Assembly: GCA_017860615.1 (NCBI GenBank) | Contig: JAGDMU010000017.1 | Location: 1-45,286, forward strand | Direction: 5' to 3' | Source: Pseudomonadota bacterium | GTDB taxonomy: Bacteria; Campylobacterota; Campylobacteria; Campylobacterales; Sulfurospirillaceae | Length of the DNA stretch: 45,286 nucleotides | In this document: positions 23,671 through 33,422 of the stretch, piece by piece | Layout: every line of letters starts with the position of its first letter | Position numbering within the stretch: the first letter of the stretch is position 1 | Program-made: the position numbers and the translations under genes | Notes under the pieces: generated by a model | Seen by the model: only the letters and a program-made list of their open reading frames with translations | Told to the model about the DNA's origin: nothing | Databases searched by the model: none

Positions 23671-25120
23671 ATTTTTTATTTTCTTCAATCATCCAGTAAA
23701 GATTCATTCTAACCCCAGCACCTGTTGCGCCAAATTGGTTGTACCCCCATGCTTTTTCAAGGTAAGCAGGCCCTGCGATGTCGAGGTGTAACCATTTGTC
23801 TTTGTTCGCTTCTTCAATAAAATTATCTAAGAATAGCCCTGCTGTAATAGCGCCACCATAACGGCTTGAGCTAATGTTTGACATATCGGCAACCGAGCTT
23901 TTGAGCAGTTTTTTAAGGTACTTGTTAAACGGCAATATTCCACTTAATTCACCGCTTTTATCACTTGCTTTGCGCATGGAGTGTTTAAGCTCGCTGTTAT
24001 GCCCCATAATGCCTGTTGTGTACTCACCCAAAGCTACCACACATGCACCTGTGAGCGTTGCCATATCCACGAGCAAATCTGGGTTAAGTTCTTGCGCGTA
24101 GCAGAGGCAATCCGCTAAGACCAAGCGACCCTCAGCATCAGTGTTACGCACTTCAATGGTTTTTCCATTTTTAGCAACCAACACATCATCAGGTTTGTAC
24201 GCATCGCCACCGATCATGTTTTCGGTTGCTCCAATGATGGCGTGAATCTCATAAGGGAGTTCAAGCGTTGCAGCCCCTTTTAAGATCGCCATAACCGCAG
24301 CAGCACCGCTTTTATCAGCTTTCATGGTGACCATGTGTTCACTTGGCTTTAAGCTAAGTCCACCGCTATCGTAGGTTAATCCTTTGCCAACATACACAAG
24401 GCGCTTTTTAACCTCTTTGGGTTTATAGGTCAGATGAATGAGACGAGGAGGATGGACACTTGCACGATTGACGGCTAAAAATGCGTTCATACCTTGTTCT
24501 TTTAAAAAGTTTTCATCCATCACTTTACATGTCACATTTGGAATCGAAGTGAGCGTTTGAGCAACATCGGCTAGTGCAATAGGAGTCATGTCTTGAGGTG
24601 TTGCATTGACAATTTCCTTAGCAAAATTCGTTGCTTCTGCTACGGCTGTTGCAGCACGTAGTGCTTTGTTTGCCGTCTCCATAGAAACATCTGTGCGGCT
24701 ATAATCTTCCAAACAGATCGTAATTTTTTCAAGTTTTGAAGGCTCTTTTTTACTTTTATAGGTATCAAAGGTGTAGCTTCCTAAGATAAAACCTTCAACA
24801 AGTGCTTTGATATTAACCCCTGGGCAGTCATTGGAGTATGTGCCAATAGCAAGCGTTTTGAGATTGGTCTTTTTGATGCTTTCTAGTGCTTTTGAAGCTG
24901 CAAGACGTACTTCATCCGCATCCAAAGAGTCGCATCCTACATAAATGGTTTTACTTGAAGGCACAAAGAGTGTCTCTTCGCTTTCGCCTTTAAAACCTAA
25001 AAGCTCTAAAGTTTCTTTATCTGTGATCGATGCGTGGGTTAGATCTTTATTAATAACAAAGACGATTTTAGCGTCTGAGGTTGCTTCGCTAAGCTTTTTA
25101 TTGAGTAATTCGATTTGCAT
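23669..25120 (-). CDS. pepA: leucyl aminopeptidase (M17)
   Basis: A cytosolic M17 aminopeptidase of 483 residues. The C-terminal catalytic domain shows the dinuclear-metal and catalytic residues: VYVGKGLTYDSGG, then MKADKSGAAAVM, and the signature NTDAEGRLVLADCL. It removes N-terminal residues from peptides. The ATG at 25118-25120 follows AAGGA; the longer open frame (to 25177) lies inside dedA and has no ribosome site. The gene overlaps the end of dedA by 23 nt. Repeat copy C follows its stop directly. Confidence 0.96.
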   Translation of the reverse strand: MQIELLNKKLSEATSDAKIVFVINKDLTHASITDKETLELLGFKGESEETLFVPSSKTIYVGCDSLDADEVRLAASKALESIKKTNLKTLAIGTYSNDCPGVNIKALVEGFILGSYTFDTYKSKKEPSKLEKITICLEDYSRTDVSMETANKALRAATAVAEATNFAKEIVNATPQDMTPIALADVAQTLTSIPNVTCKVMDENFLKEQGMNAFLAVNRASVHPPRLIHLTYKPKEVKKRLVYVGKGLTYDSGGLSLKPSEHMVTMKADKSGAAAVMAILKGAATLELPYEIHAIIGATENMIGGDAYKPDDVLVAKNGKTIEVRNTDAEGRLVLADCLCYAQELNPDLLVDMATLTGACVVALGEYTTGIMGHNSELKHSMRKASDKSGELSGILPFNKYLKKLLKSSVADMSNISSSRYGGAITAGLFLDNFIEEANKDKWLHLDIAGPAYLEKAWGYNQFGATGAGVRMNLYWMIEENKK

Positions 25121-25799
25121 GTTTTTCCTTAAATGTCTTGTCAGTAACTTTGTGAAAATAATACGAGATGCCTCCACCGATGATGGCGGCTAATGGAATG
25201 GCAAAATACCAGTGCTGTTTTGCCCAATGAATCACAATGAGAATTTCTTGTCCAAAATACCATGTTGGAACAATGGTAAGTGCTGCCCAAAACCATGCAG
25301 AGATGAGATTGATGAAGGCAAACATTTTACCACTGTAACGTGTCAAACCTATAGAAATAGGGATAACGGTACGAAGACCATAGAGGTAGCGTTGAATGAA
25401 AATAATAGGCCAACCGTACCTTTTGAGTAAAAGGTGTGCAAGTGCCAGTTTGCGGCGTTGACCTTTCAATTTTTTGTGAACAAATTTTTTGTTAAAACGT
25501 CCAATGTAAAAATAGACTTGATCGCCTGCAAAGCCGCCAAGACCTGCTACAAAGATAGCAATAAAGAGGTTCATATCGCCTGTATGGGTGAGTAAGCCTG
25601 CCATAACAAGCCCCATTTCACCCTCTAACATTCCCCAGAAAAAGAGAATGATATAGCCATACTCTTTCATGAGGTAGATAAATTTGTTCTCCAACCCTTC
25701 CACAGGAGCCATGTACAAAACATAACCTAATGCCGAAAGGATCGTAACCATAAAAAGAGTGAAAAGTTTTCCTGAGTGTTTATTGAAAAATTCACTCAT
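25098..25799 (-). CDS. DedA-family membrane protein
   Basis: A 233-residue inner-membrane protein with re-entrant/TM segments and DedA motifs: GEMGLVMAGLL (about 60-70), GLGGFAGDQVYFYIGR (about 86-101) and RYLYGLRTVIPISIGLTRYS (about 137-156). DedA proteins are implicated in lipid carrier or phospholipid flipping and envelope homeostasis. The last 23 nt overlap pepA. It follows trpB after 4 nt, within a long minus-strand operon. Confidence 0.9.
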   Translation of the reverse strand: MSEFFNKHSGKLFTLFMVTILSALGYVLYMAPVEGLENKFIYLMKEYGYIILFFWGMLEGEMGLVMAGLLTHTGDMNLFIAIFVAGLGGFAGDQVYFYIGRFNKKFVHKKLKGQRRKLALAHLLLKRYGWPIIFIQRYLYGLRTVIPISIGLTRYSGKMFAFINLISAWFWAALTIVPTWYFGQEILIVIHWAKQHWYFAIPLAAIIGGGISYYFHKVTDKTFKEKHANRITQ

Positions 25800-25803
25800 T
25801 CCA

Positions 25804-27009
25804 TTATCCTATGTTCAAGATAGATTTTGCTTGTACCATGTCTTTATCTCCACGCCCAGAGAGATTGACAATAATGACTTTGTTTTTGATCTCGTCTTTA
25901 GGGATTTTTTTGAGGTATGCCACGGCATGGGCACTCTCAAAGGCAGGAATAATGCCTTCTTTTCGGCTCAACCACACAAAGGCATCCAATGCTTCTTGGT
26001 CGGTGATATTATCATATTTCGCGACACCTAACTCTTTGAGATACGCATGTTCTGGTCCAATGCCTGGGTAATCAAGACCTGCGGAAATAGAGTGCGCTTC
26101 AAGAATCTGTCCATCATCATCTTGAAGAAGGTAGCTCATCTGTCCGTGAAGCACACCAGGGCTTCCTTTGGCAAGGGAACAGCCGTGTTTATCGGTATCG
26201 ATGCCATGTCCACCTGCTTCGATGCCAATGCACTGAACACCCTCATCGCCTAAGAAGTGGCTAAAAATACCCATAGCATTACTGCCACCACCAATACAGG
26301 CAACGACCATATCAGGAAGACGTTTCTCTTTGACTAAGATTTGCGCTTTAGCTTCATAGCCAATGATCGCTTGAAAATCACGTACCATCATAGGGTATGG
26401 ATGAGGCCCTGCAACGGTTCCGATGATGTAAAAAGTATCACGCGCATGAGTAACCCAGTAACGAATAGCCTCATTCATGGCATCTTTAAGTGTTTTGCTT
26501 CCGCTTTTAACCGCATGGACTTTAGCACCCAAAAGCTTCATGCGAAAAACATTGAGTTCTTGTCTCTCAACATCTTTTTCACCCATAAAGACTTCACATT
26601 CAAGCCCTAACAAAGCGGCAACAGTTGCCGTAGCCACACCGTGTTGTCCTGCACCTGTTTCAGCGATGACACGTTTTTTGCCCATTTTTTTAGCAATTAA
26701 GCCTTGTATTATCGTATTGTTGATTTTATGGGCACCCGTGTGGTTAAGGTCTTCACGTTTGAGATAAACTTTCGCACCCAGCTCTTGAGAGATATTTTTA
26801 GCATAATAAAGCGCTGAGGGACGACCTACATAATCTTTCATGTAGTGTTCGACTTCCATCCAGAAATTTTCATTGAAACGAAGGTTTTGGTACTCTTTTT
26901 CAAGCTCCAAAAGAACAGGCATCAATGTTTCAGGAACATATCGTCCACCAAAAATACCAAAGTGTCCATTTGAATCGGGGTCAAATTTTGAAGCTCTTGG
27001 CATATACAT
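25804..27009 (-). CDS. trpB: tryptophan synthase beta chain
   Basis: A 401-residue PLP enzyme of the TrpB1 type. The opening [14 protein letters not shown], the PLP lysine in [10 protein letters not shown] (about 90-99), ETGAGQHG (about 116-123) and the phosphate-binding GGGSNA (about 241-246) are intact. It joins indole and serine to tryptophan, normally with TrpA. No trpA or other trp gene is adjacent; instead it starts one base into the apt stop (TAATG) and precedes dedA. It may be a relocated sole copy or a second, stand-alone trpB. Confidence 0.95.
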   Translation of the reverse strand: MYMPRASKFDPDSNGHFGIFGGRYVPETLMPVLLELEKEYQNLRFNENFWMEVEHYMKDYVGRPSALYYAKNISQELGAKVYLKREDLNHTGAHKINNTIIQGLIAKKMGKKRVIAETGAGQHGVATATVAALLGLECEVFMGEKDVERQELNVFRMKLLGAKVHAVKSGSKTLKDAMNEAIRYWVTHARDTFYIIGTVAGPHPYPMMVRDFQAIIGYEAKAQILVKEKRLPDMVVACIGGGSNAMGIFSHFLGDEGVQCIGIEAGGHGIDTDKHGCSLAKGSPGVLHGQMSYLLQDDDGQILEAHSISAGLDYPGIGPEHAYLKELGVAKYDNITDQEALDAFVWLSRKEGIIPAFESAHAVAYLKKIPKDEIKNKVIIVNLSGRGDKDMVQAKSILNIG

Positions 27010-27566
27010 TAGAACACCTCTAATACAGAGTAAACGGACGTGGTTTTTTTAATGTCAAGATCACCTTGTAAAAAGGTAAGGTTGATGACAAAACACGCTT
27101 CAATACACTCAGCGCCTGCTTTATTAATGAGATTGACCGCAGCCGTCGCGGTTCCTCCTGTAGCGATAAGATCATCGATTAAAAGGACTTTTGGTTTTGC
27201 TTTGCCCGCTGTTTGAAAAGCATCAATGTGAATGGAAACAGCATCGACACCATATTCCAAAGAGTATTTTTCACTAATCGTCGTATAAGGAAGCTTACCA
27301 GGCTTACGAATAGGAACAAAACGTGTTTTAAGACGCGCTGCTAATGCCGCTCCAAAGATAAACCCACGACTTTCAATGCCTGCAATATAATCAATTTCCA
27401 TAGTGGTATATCGCTCAACCAAATGATCCATCAAAAGGGTAAATGCTTTTGCATCGCCTAAAAGAGTTGTAATATCTTTGAACTTAATACCTGGTTTTGG
27501 AAAATCTTCGATCTCACGAATAGAATTTAAAAGATAAAGTTTATCGGCTTCACTTAAATGACTCAT
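27009..27566 (-). CDS. apt: adenine phosphoribosyltransferase
   Basis: A 185-residue purine salvage enzyme that makes AMP from adenine and PRPP. The PRPP-binding motif [14 protein letters not shown] lies at about 129-142, and [12 protein letters not shown] (about 59-70) and RKPGKLP (about 87-93) are typical of Apt. The start follows AAAGG. It is the first gene after a 67-nt gap downstream of the coiled-coil gene and overlaps trpB by one base. Confidence 0.96.
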   Translation of the reverse strand: MSHLSEADKLYLLNSIREIEDFPKPGIKFKDITTLLGDAKAFTLLMDHLVERYTTMEIDYIAGIESRGFIFGAALAARLKTRFVPIRKPGKLPYTTISEKYSLEYGVDAVSIHIDAFQTAGKAKPKVLLIDDLIATGGTATAAVNLINKAGAECIEACFVINLTFLQGDLDIKKTTSVYSVLEVF

Positions 27567-27633
27567 ACAAGAACCTTTTTCATAATTTTACATGTAATAG
27601 TGAACACAAAAAGACGATAGCCACACAAGCCCA

Positions 27634-27972
27634 TTACAAAAGTGCCTCGATCTTTCCTTCGAGCTCTTTGATATGTTGGCGTAATTTGTCGCCTTCCATG
27701 CGGTATTGACTGTTTCGGGTACGAAGTGATTTGAGGTCATTTTTGACCTTTTTGAGTTCGTCACTTAAAATATCAATATTTCCTAAAGATCGTTGAAGCT
27801 GAACTTGATATTTGCGGATGACGACTTCCGCATCATTGAGGGTTTGTTTGACCACAATATTACTGCGCTTCTCTTTACGTAGAAGCGTTTTAAAGTAGAA
27901 CACCATAATCAACAAATAGGTACATGCTGAAAACAGTACCGTTGTTATAATCCATTCTACTGCCATGGTCAT
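27634..27972 (-). CDS. membrane-anchored coiled-coil protein, unknown function
   Basis: A 112-residue protein with an N-terminal TM segment (about 6-27, WIITTVLFSACTYLLIMVFYF) followed by a long helical, charged coiled coil (about 35-112). The topology predicts a cytoplasmic helix. The ATG overlaps the rpiB stop as ATGA, showing translational coupling; MAVEW two codons later is an alternative start. No family is recognised with confidence. It sits between rpiB and apt in the operon. Confidence 0.8.
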   Translation of the reverse strand: MTMAVEWIITTVLFSACTYLLIMVFYFKTLLRKEKRSNIVVKQTLNDAEVVIRKYQVQLQRSLGNIDILSDELKKVKNDLKSLRTRNSQYRMEGDKLRQHIKELEGKIEALL

Positions 27973-28397
27973 AACTCTATTTTTTCAACACGAAGAGCGT
28001 GTCTGCCACCTTCAAATGAGGTAGTACACCATGCTTTGAGCATAGACTCGATAACACCAAGCCCAACAATACGTTGACCAAAACAGAGGACATTGGCATC
28101 ATTGTGCGCGCGTGCCATCTCTGCTGTGTAAGCATCGTGGCAAAGAGCGGCTCGAATACCCTCATGTTTGTTAGCTGCCAAGCTCATACCGATGCCTGAT
28201 CCGCAGATGAGAATACCCTGCGTTCCACTGTTTTTAAGAACTTCAAGGCAAAGTGCGTGTGCGTAGTCAGGATAATCAACGCGTTCATCATTAAATGGTC
28301 CAAGGTCAATGACTTCGTGCCCCATATGTTGGAGCATGACAATGACATCGGGTTTGATGGCAATACCTGCATGATCGGTTGCAATAAAAAACTTCAA
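27969..28397 (-). CDS. rpiB: ribose-5-phosphate isomerase B
   Basis: A 142-residue LacA/RpiB isomerase that interconverts ribulose-5-phosphate and ribose-5-phosphate. Visible are ATDHAG near the N-terminus (about 6-11), the catalytic Cys in ILICGSGIGMSLAANK (about 62-77), and HDAYTAEMARAHNDANVLCFG (about 87-107, split here by position: HDAYTAEMAR then AHNDANVLCFG). The start follows AAGGAAATG-like sequence. A strong terminator lies upstream, so a promoter for rpiB-(coiled coil)-apt-trpB-dedA-pepA probably lies at 28398-28455. Confidence 0.95.
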   Translation of the reverse strand: MKFFIATDHAGIAIKPDVIVMLQHMGHEVIDLGPFNDERVDYPDYAHALCLEVLKNSGTQGILICGSGIGMSLAANKHEGIRAALCHDAYTAEMARAHNDANVLCFGQRIVGLGVIESMLKAWCTTSFEGGRHALRVEKIEL

Positions 28398-28450
28398 GGA
28401 AATGTCCTTTAATAAGGGAATAAGGACGATTATAGCACAAGGATTATTAT

Positions 28451-28484
28451 AAATTCCAAAAACAGACCTCCCTTAGGAAGTCTG
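28451..28484 (-). terminator. intrinsic terminator after M50 protease gene
   Basis: On the minus strand CAGACTTCC-TAAG-GGAGGTCTG (9 bp with one G-U, 28463-28484) begins right after the M50 stop and is followed by TTTTT. It separates folD-lepB-M50 from rpiB and downstream genes. Confidence 0.88.
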
Positions 28485-29138
28485 CTAATACAACCATCCG
28501 ATAACGTAGCGAATAGGCATAAAAAAGTAGTGTGAGAGTGGTGTTGCAATGAAGAGAATTAAGATGACCATGCCGTAGCGCTCCATGGATTCATAGAGGC
28601 GAACCAATGAATGCCATCCCATAATCATACCAAGATAGGTAAGGGCATGAGAACCATCCAGTGGCGGGATGGGGTAGAGATTAAAAAGTCCTAGGACCAC
28701 ATTATAAACAAGTGATTGAATGAAGAAAAAGATGACAAAAGCTTCAAGGAAGCTATTCGCTTCTCTTAGATCTGGTAAAAAGCTCAAAACACCAGCACAC
28801 ACAAGTGCCAGTGAAAAGTTATAAGCAATACCCGCTAAAGAGACATGAATGGCTGCTTTATACCCACCGTTTCGAATAACGGTAGGAATAAAAATAGGCA
28901 CAGGTTTTGCCCAACCAAACATAAATGGAGCACCACTAAAAAAGAGCACTGCAGGTACGATAATAGTACCTACAAGATCGACGTGCACAATAGGGTTAAT
29001 GCTAAGACGCCCTTGGTATTTGGCCGTGTTGTCACCATAACGATACGCTACATAACCGTGCATGATCTCATGCCCGATAATCGCCATCATTAGGCCTAAA
29101 ACGGTAGCGGTGATTTCAATAAACTTAAGTTCATCCAT
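28485..29138 (-). CDS. site-2 protease family membrane metalloprotease (M50)
   Basis: A 217-residue intramembrane protease with HExxH in IIGHEIMHGYVAYRYGD (about 21-37) and the second zinc site NLYPIPPLDGSHAL (about 153-166). Several TM segments and no PDZ domain make it a minimal S2P-type enzyme. Substrates are unknown. It overlaps the end of lepB by one base, and the pair is conserved in Campylobacterota as I recall. A terminator follows directly. Confidence 0.92.
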   Translation of the reverse strand: MDELKFIEITATVLGLMMAIIGHEIMHGYVAYRYGDNTAKYQGRLSINPIVHVDLVGTIIVPAVLFFSGAPFMFGWAKPVPIFIPTVIRNGGYKAAIHVSLAGIAYNFSLALVCAGVLSFLPDLREANSFLEAFVIFFFIQSLVYNVVLGLFNLYPIPPLDGSHALTYLGMIMGWHSLVRLYESMERYGMVILILFIATPLSHYFFMPIRYVIGWLY

Positions 29139-30028
29139 TAGAAAAAGCTTTCATCGTATTGCATCGTCTCTACAAAACGACCGATGCGATTCCATCTGAT
29201 TTTATACTCATCCAATTTTTTCCATACATCCAACTCACTGTTTGAGAGAAGCTTTTCTTCTTCTGCACCTTTTTTCTCCCAAGAGAAATAGATAAACCAT
29301 GGTTTTCCAACAATGAGTCTGTAAGGAACGCTTCCCCAAAAACGGCTGTCATTGGAGTGGTCACGGTTATCACCCATCATAAAGAAGTTGTCTTTATCCA
29401 CTTTAGTGTAAAAAGCGTTAAAGCTATAACCTGAAATAGTAGGAAGTTCTTGCACAAGAGCGGGCTTCATTGCGAGTTGATTTGCCCCTAAATGGAGTAC
29501 CATTTGCTGAAAAAGATCGATAGAATCATCGTACTGAATCCCATGAAATTTCTCTTTATACGGGTTGTTGACCCAAAGTTTACCTGCAATGGTTTTGATT
29601 TTTTCTGCTGGATAGTTGGCTTTGATATACTCATCACCTTCGCTAAAGTGGATATAAAGATTTTTCTCTTGGAACAAAATTTCATCGCCCTCTGTGGCGA
29701 CACAGCGTTTGACGTAGTGAACTTTTTCATCTTTTGGATAGCGAAATACAACAATATCACCACGTGCTGGTCTGCTTCCTTCTATCAGGTGACCGTTACC
29801 ATTAAAATCAGGAAATACAGGAATTTCAAGCCACGGAATGTGTGGAGTAGCAATACCATACGAGAATTTTTTAACGAAAAGGTGGTCTCCAACAAGAAGG
29901 GTTCTTTTCATTGAACCACTTGGAATAACAAACGCTTGTGCCACGAAGAAAATAACAAATAAAACGATAACAAGTGTACCCGTCCAGCTATTGGAAAAGG
30001 TATAAAAACGGTTGAGTAAATTTTTCAT
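29138..30028 (-). CDS. lepB: signal peptidase I
   Basis: An inner-membrane signal peptidase of 296 residues, S26 family. The N-terminal TM segment is at about 14-33, the catalytic Ser is in FVIPSGSMKRTLLVGDHLFV (about 33-52), the catalytic Lys is in YPKDEKVHYVKRCVA (about 112-126), and box E is GDNRDHSNDSR (about 238-248). It cleaves Sec and Tat signal peptides. The ATG at 30026-30028 follows AGGAAATT; the longer open frame lies inside folD. It lies 11 nt after folD. Confidence 0.96.
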   Translation of the reverse strand: MKNLLNRFYTFSNSWTGTLVIVLFVIFFVAQAFVIPSGSMKRTLLVGDHLFVKKFSYGIATPHIPWLEIPVFPDFNGNGHLIEGSRPARGDIVVFRYPKDEKVHYVKRCVATEGDEILFQEKNLYIHFSEGDEYIKANYPAEKIKTIAGKLWVNNPYKEKFHGIQYDDSIDLFQQMVLHLGANQLAMKPALVQELPTISGYSFNAFYTKVDKDNFFMMGDNRDHSNDSRFWGSVPYRLIVGKPWFIYFSWEKKGAEEEKLLSNSELDVWKKLDEYKIRWNRIGRFVETMQYDESFF

Positions 30029-30039
30029 GAATTTCCTAA

Positions 30040-30882
30040 TTATAAACGGTGTTTGGCAGCTTTGATGGTGTTTTCTAACAACATCGCGATGGTCATAGGA
30101 CCAACGCCTCCAGGAACAGGAGTGATGTAACTGCATTTTGGAGCAACCCCTGCATAATCCACATCACCGACAAGGCGACCCTCTTCGGTTTTATTGATTC
30201 CAATATCAATCACAATGGCTCCCTCTTTCACCATATCTGCGGTGATAAGGTCTCGTTTACCTACACCGACGATGACAAGGTCTGCTTTTTGCGTATGGGC
30301 TTTAAGGTCTTTGGTGAAAATATGGCAAATATCAACGGTTGCGCCTGCATTAAGCAGCAGGTTCATCATTGGTTTTCCAACGATATTGCTTGCTCCCACA
30401 ACACACGCATCGAGTCCTTTTGGGTCAATGTTATAGTGTGCTAAAAGACGCATAACGCCAAGAGGTGTGCAGGGTACAAAACTATCAAGTCCTGCTACTA
30501 AACGTCCGACATTAAACGGGTGGAATCCATCGACGTCTTTTTTAGGGTCAATCGCTTCAATAATTTTGGTGGTATCGATATGTTTTGGAAGAGGAAGTTG
30601 AACAAGTACACCATCGATATTTGGGTTGTTGTTAATCATATGGATCGTTTCTAAAATCTTCTCTTGTGAAATGGTGGTTGGCATTTTATGAATAATCGAA
30701 TAAATTCCTGCGGTATCACACGCTTTTTCTTTCATTTTGACATAGGTTTGACTCGCGGCATCATCGCCGACTAAAATAACAGCAAGTCCTGGGGTAATAC
30801 CTTTTTCACCTAGCGCATCGCTCTCTTTTTTGAGTTCAATTTTGATTTGATCTGACAGTGCTTTTCCATCGAGGATCTGCAT
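30040..30882 (-). CDS. folD: methylenetetrahydrofolate dehydrogenase/cyclohydrolase
   Basis: A bifunctional one-carbon enzyme of 280 residues. The catalytic Lys is in TYVKMKEKACD (about 50-60), DGVLVQLPLPKH is at about 94-105, and the NADP-binding part has GASNIVGKPM (about 162-171) and PVPGGVGPMTIAML (about 255-268). It converts 5,10-methylene-THF to 10-formyl-THF. First gene of the block folD-lepB-M50, divergent from the cytochrome-hemL block; the 70-nt gap must hold both promoters. Confidence 0.96.
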   Translation of the reverse strand: MQILDGKALSDQIKIELKKESDALGEKGITPGLAVILVGDDAASQTYVKMKEKACDTAGIYSIIHKMPTTISQEKILETIHMINNNPNIDGVLVQLPLPKHIDTTKIIEAIDPKKDVDGFHPFNVGRLVAGLDSFVPCTPLGVMRLLAHYNIDPKGLDACVVGASNIVGKPMMNLLLNAGATVDICHIFTKDLKAHTQKADLVIVGVGKRDLITADMVKEGAIVIDIGINKTEEGRLVGDVDYAGVAPKCSYITPVPGGVGPMTIAMLLENTIKAAKHRL

Positions 30883-30952
30883 TCAAACATCCTTTTAGTT
30901 CATTTTTGGTACTATACCAAATTACGAATAAAGAGAGGATAAAGCAGTTTTG

Positions 30953-31297
30953 ATGCGGTTTTTGCTTACTTGTCATGTGTTCTTATTTTTGTCGATAACA
31001 CCCCTTTTGAGTGAAGATTTTATCACGAAAATGGAATATGCCAAGATGCTTTATTCCAACCCAAGAGGTATTGGCTGTAACAAGTGCCATGGTGAAAAAG
31101 GAGAGGGGTCAATCATCTCTCAATACCAGCACAAAGGCAAAATGGTTGCACTTGAAGCTCCGAATATTACCAACGTACCTAAAGAGCGTTTTTTCCAAGC
31201 CTTGACATCTCAGCATAAGGTAATGCCAACGTACTTTTTAACATGGCAAGAGATCGATAGCTTGTATTATTACGTCTCCAGCGAAGTGAAAAAGTAG
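30953..31297 (+). CDS. small exported c-type cytochrome
   Basis: A 114-residue protein with an N-terminal signal peptide (about 1-20, ending SITPLLS) and one heme-c site CNKCH (about 42-46). The rest fits a monoheme class I cytochrome, with a candidate axial Met in HKVMPTYFLTWQE. It acts in the periplasm as an electron carrier. The ATG at 30953 has a distant GAGAGGA; a TTG lies one codon earlier. It leads a co-directional block with hemL and mqnC, genes for heme and menaquinone. Confidence 0.88.
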   Translation: MRFLLTCHVFLFLSITPLLSEDFITKMEYAKMLYSNPRGIGCNKCHGEKGEGSIISQYQHKGKMVALEAPNITNVPKERFFQALTSQHKVMPTYFLTWQEIDSLYYYVSSEVKK

Positions 31298-31352
31298 TTT
31301 GTTTAGAAACTTTCTGTAAAATAATCAAAAAATGAATTAAGGAATTGTGACA

Positions 31353-32639
31353 ATGCACTATCAAAAAAGCATTAAAGCGTATGAAAAAGCACGAAATGTT
31401 ATTCCTGGTGGTGTTGATTCGCCTGTTCGTGCGTTTAAAAGTGTCGGTGGAACACCTCTGTTTATCAAAAAAGGTGAGGGTGCTTATCTTATCGATGTGG
31501 ATGGAAACCGTTATGTAGATTACGTTCAAAGTTGGGGTCCATTGATTTTTGGACATGCCAATAAAACGATCGAAAAAGCGGTGATTAAAGCAGTCAAAAA
31601 AGGGCTTAGCTTTGGTGCTCCCACTAAGGCTGAAACCAATCTTGCAAGCCTGATCTGCTCACTCTTCCCTGAGATGGATAAAGTCCGTTTTGTCAGCAGT
31701 GGAACCGAAGCGGTGATGAGCGCGATTCGATTAGCGCGTGGATTTAGCGGCAAAGATGATATCATCAAGTTTGAAGGCTGCTACCATGGGCATAGTGACT
31801 CGCTTTTGGTTCAAGCGGGCAGTGGAGCGGTTACATTTGGAAGCCCAAGTTCACCTGGTGTGCCAGCCGATTTGACAAAGCATACACTTTTAGCCAAATA
31901 CAATGATATTAAAAGTGTTAAAAAATGTTTTGAAAACTCTAAAAATATTGCATGTATTATTATTGAGCCGATTGCTGGGAATATGGGTTTTGTCCCTGCT
32001 GATCCAAAATTTTTAGAAGAGTTACGTGCATTGTGTGATAAGCACGGCACACTTCTGATTTTTGATGAGGTGATGAGTGGGTTTAGAGCAAGCCTAAAAG
32101 GGGCACAAGGTATCTATCCAACCGTTCCTGATTTAGTAACGTTTGGTAAAGTTATCGGTGGGGGAATGCCTGTGGGCGCATTTGCAGGACGTGCTGAAGT
32201 GATGGATAAACTCTCACCTGATGGACCAGTTTATCAAGCAGGAACACTCAGCGGTAATCCTGTCGCAATGGCAGCAGGTTTGGCTTCTTTGGAGCAAATT
32301 GTTGATGAGTCAGATTTATATGTAAGACTTGAAAAGAAAGCAAAAAAGTTGGTTGAAGGGCTTAAAGAGGCTGCGAAAGAAGCAGGCATACCGCTTCAAG
32401 TAGGTGCTATTGGCTCTATGTTTGGCTTCTTTTTTAATGACAAACCTGTCAAAAATTTTGATGATGCCCTTAAATCAGATACAACCCGTTTTGCGGCATT
32501 CCATCAAGGGATGCTTAGAGAGGGTTTTTACTTCGCATGTTCCCAGTTTGAAACAGGTTTTATCTGTGACGCTATGAGTGATGAGATGATTGAAGAGACC
32601 ATCGAAGCAGCTCAAAAAGTCTTTAAAGAGATTGCATGA
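31353..32639 (+). CDS. hemL: glutamate-1-semialdehyde 2,1-aminomutase
   Basis: A 428-residue class III PLP aminotransferase that makes 5-aminolevulinate for heme. The N-terminus has [29 protein letters not shown] binds the cofactor phosphate; the PLP Lys is in [15 protein letters not shown] (about 263-277). The ATG at 31353 follows AAGGA; the frame extends two codons upstream. Its TGA overlaps the atpZ-like start (ATGA). Confidence 0.97.
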   Translation: MHYQKSIKAYEKARNVIPGGVDSPVRAFKSVGGTPLFIKKGEGAYLIDVDGNRYVDYVQSWGPLIFGHANKTIEKAVIKAVKKGLSFGAPTKAETNLASLICSLFPEMDKVRFVSSGTEAVMSAIRLARGFSGKDDIIKFEGCYHGHSDSLLVQAGSGAVTFGSPSSPGVPADLTKHTLLAKYNDIKSVKKCFENSKNIACIIIEPIAGNMGFVPADPKFLEELRALCDKHGTLLIFDEVMSGFRASLKGAQGIYPTVPDLVTFGKVIGGGMPVGAFAGRAEVMDKLSPDGPVYQAGTLSGNPVAMAAGLASLEQIVDESDLYVRLEKKAKKLVEGLKEAAKEAGIPLQVGAIGSMFGFFFNDKPVKNFDDALKSDTTRFAAFHQGMLREGFYFACSQFETGFICDAMSDEMIEETIEAAQKVFKEIA

Positions 32640-32938
32640 GCGATAAACAGAAACCAAAGTATGGTAAACTCATTGAAGGGGCTGAACAGCTCTCTTTAGG
32701 TATTTCTATTGTTGTCGCCATTCTTATTGGTATTGGTTTGGGCATGTTGATGAGCGACTGGTTCAACACACCTTGGCTTTTATGGGTCGGTGTTTCGTGG
32801 GGTATTGGTGGAGCAATTCTCAACGTTTACAAAGCGTATAAGAAAAATGTGGCTTCACTGGATGAACTCAAAGATGATGTGCGCTATAAAAAATACCAAC
32901 AACCAAAAGATGATGATGAAGATGACGACGACAAGTAG
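32636..32938 (+). CDS. AtpZ/AtpI-like membrane protein
   Basis: A 100-residue protein with two TM helices (about 19-40 and 46-66) and a charged C-terminal tail ending in a run of Asp (DDDEDDDDK). This is the AtpZ/AtpI family, linked to F-type ATPase assembly or Mg/Ca transport, although no atp genes are near. The ATG overlaps the hemL stop by 4 nt. The tail-coding DNA also contains the start of the next gene. Confidence 0.82.
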   Translation: MSDKQKPKYGKLIEGAEQLSLGISIVVAILIGIGLGMLMSDWFNTPWLLWVGVSWGIGGAILNVYKAYKKNVASLDELKDDVRYKKYQQPKDDDEDDDDK

Positions 32939-33422
32939 GTTTTTACGTTTTTATTTTTTAGGCGATATCCTTGTGGTCTTGTTTTCATTAGTCCAAGGTG
33001 GCAATTGGCTACTCAATACTCAGATGGCTTTTGTATGCTCACTGCTGATTACTTTGGCATCGTTTCGCTCGTATCACACCTTTGTTCAGCGCCGCGTTGA
33101 TGCAGGGCTGATTCCTGATGATAAGTTCGATAAATACTATGAAGACGATAAAGAAGATGATGATGAGAAAGAGAGCGTTGCACCAAGGGTCGCTAAAGTA
33201 GGCTTTAAACAGAGCTTTCAAAATCTCGCTTTAAGCTATAAAAGTGCCCTTTCGCTGTATCGTATCGTCTCGTATGGCGTGCTATTTTTAGCGGTACTGT
33301 TTTTAATTCGTCATGATACGTTAGATGCGATTGCATTTTTTGTGGGCTTAAGCGTGGTGCCACTCTCAAGCTTTTTATCTGTTGTGTTTGTTAAAAAGGG
33401 TTTGAATGAAACGAATGAGTAA
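32922..33422 (+). CDS. membrane protein of unknown function
   Basis: A 166-residue protein with four probable TM segments in two hairpins (about 8-24, 30-46, 110-127 and 133-155) around an acidic cytoplasmic loop (DKYYEDDKEDDDEKES, about 66-81). The ATG at 32922 lies inside the preceding gene (17 nt overlap); upstream frame is open but has no start signal. No family recognised; a similar small membrane gene near hemL occurs in related genomes as I recall. Its end overlaps mqnC by 17 nt. Confidence 0.8.
   Translation: MTTTSRFLRFYFLGDILVVLFSLVQGGNWLLNTQMAFVCSLLITLASFRSYHTFVQRRVDAGLIPDDKFDKYYEDDKEDDDEKESVAPRVAKVGFKQSFQNLALSYKSALSLYRIVSYGVLFLAVLFLIRHDTLDAIAFFVGLSVVPLSSFLSVVFVKKGLNETNE

Noticed and set aside
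25121-25177. longer pepA with 19 extra N-terminal residues
   Set aside because: The extension lies within dedA codons and has no ribosome site, while ATG 25120 is preceded by AAGGA.
29492-29914. 140-codon plus-strand ORF over lepB
   Set aside because: It is antisense to signal peptidase I; the hydrophobic and aromatic composition is a shadow of the sense codons.
30029-30136. longer lepB with 36 extra N-terminal residues
   Set aside because: The extension overlaps folD, has no family similarity, and a good AGGA precedes ATG 30028.
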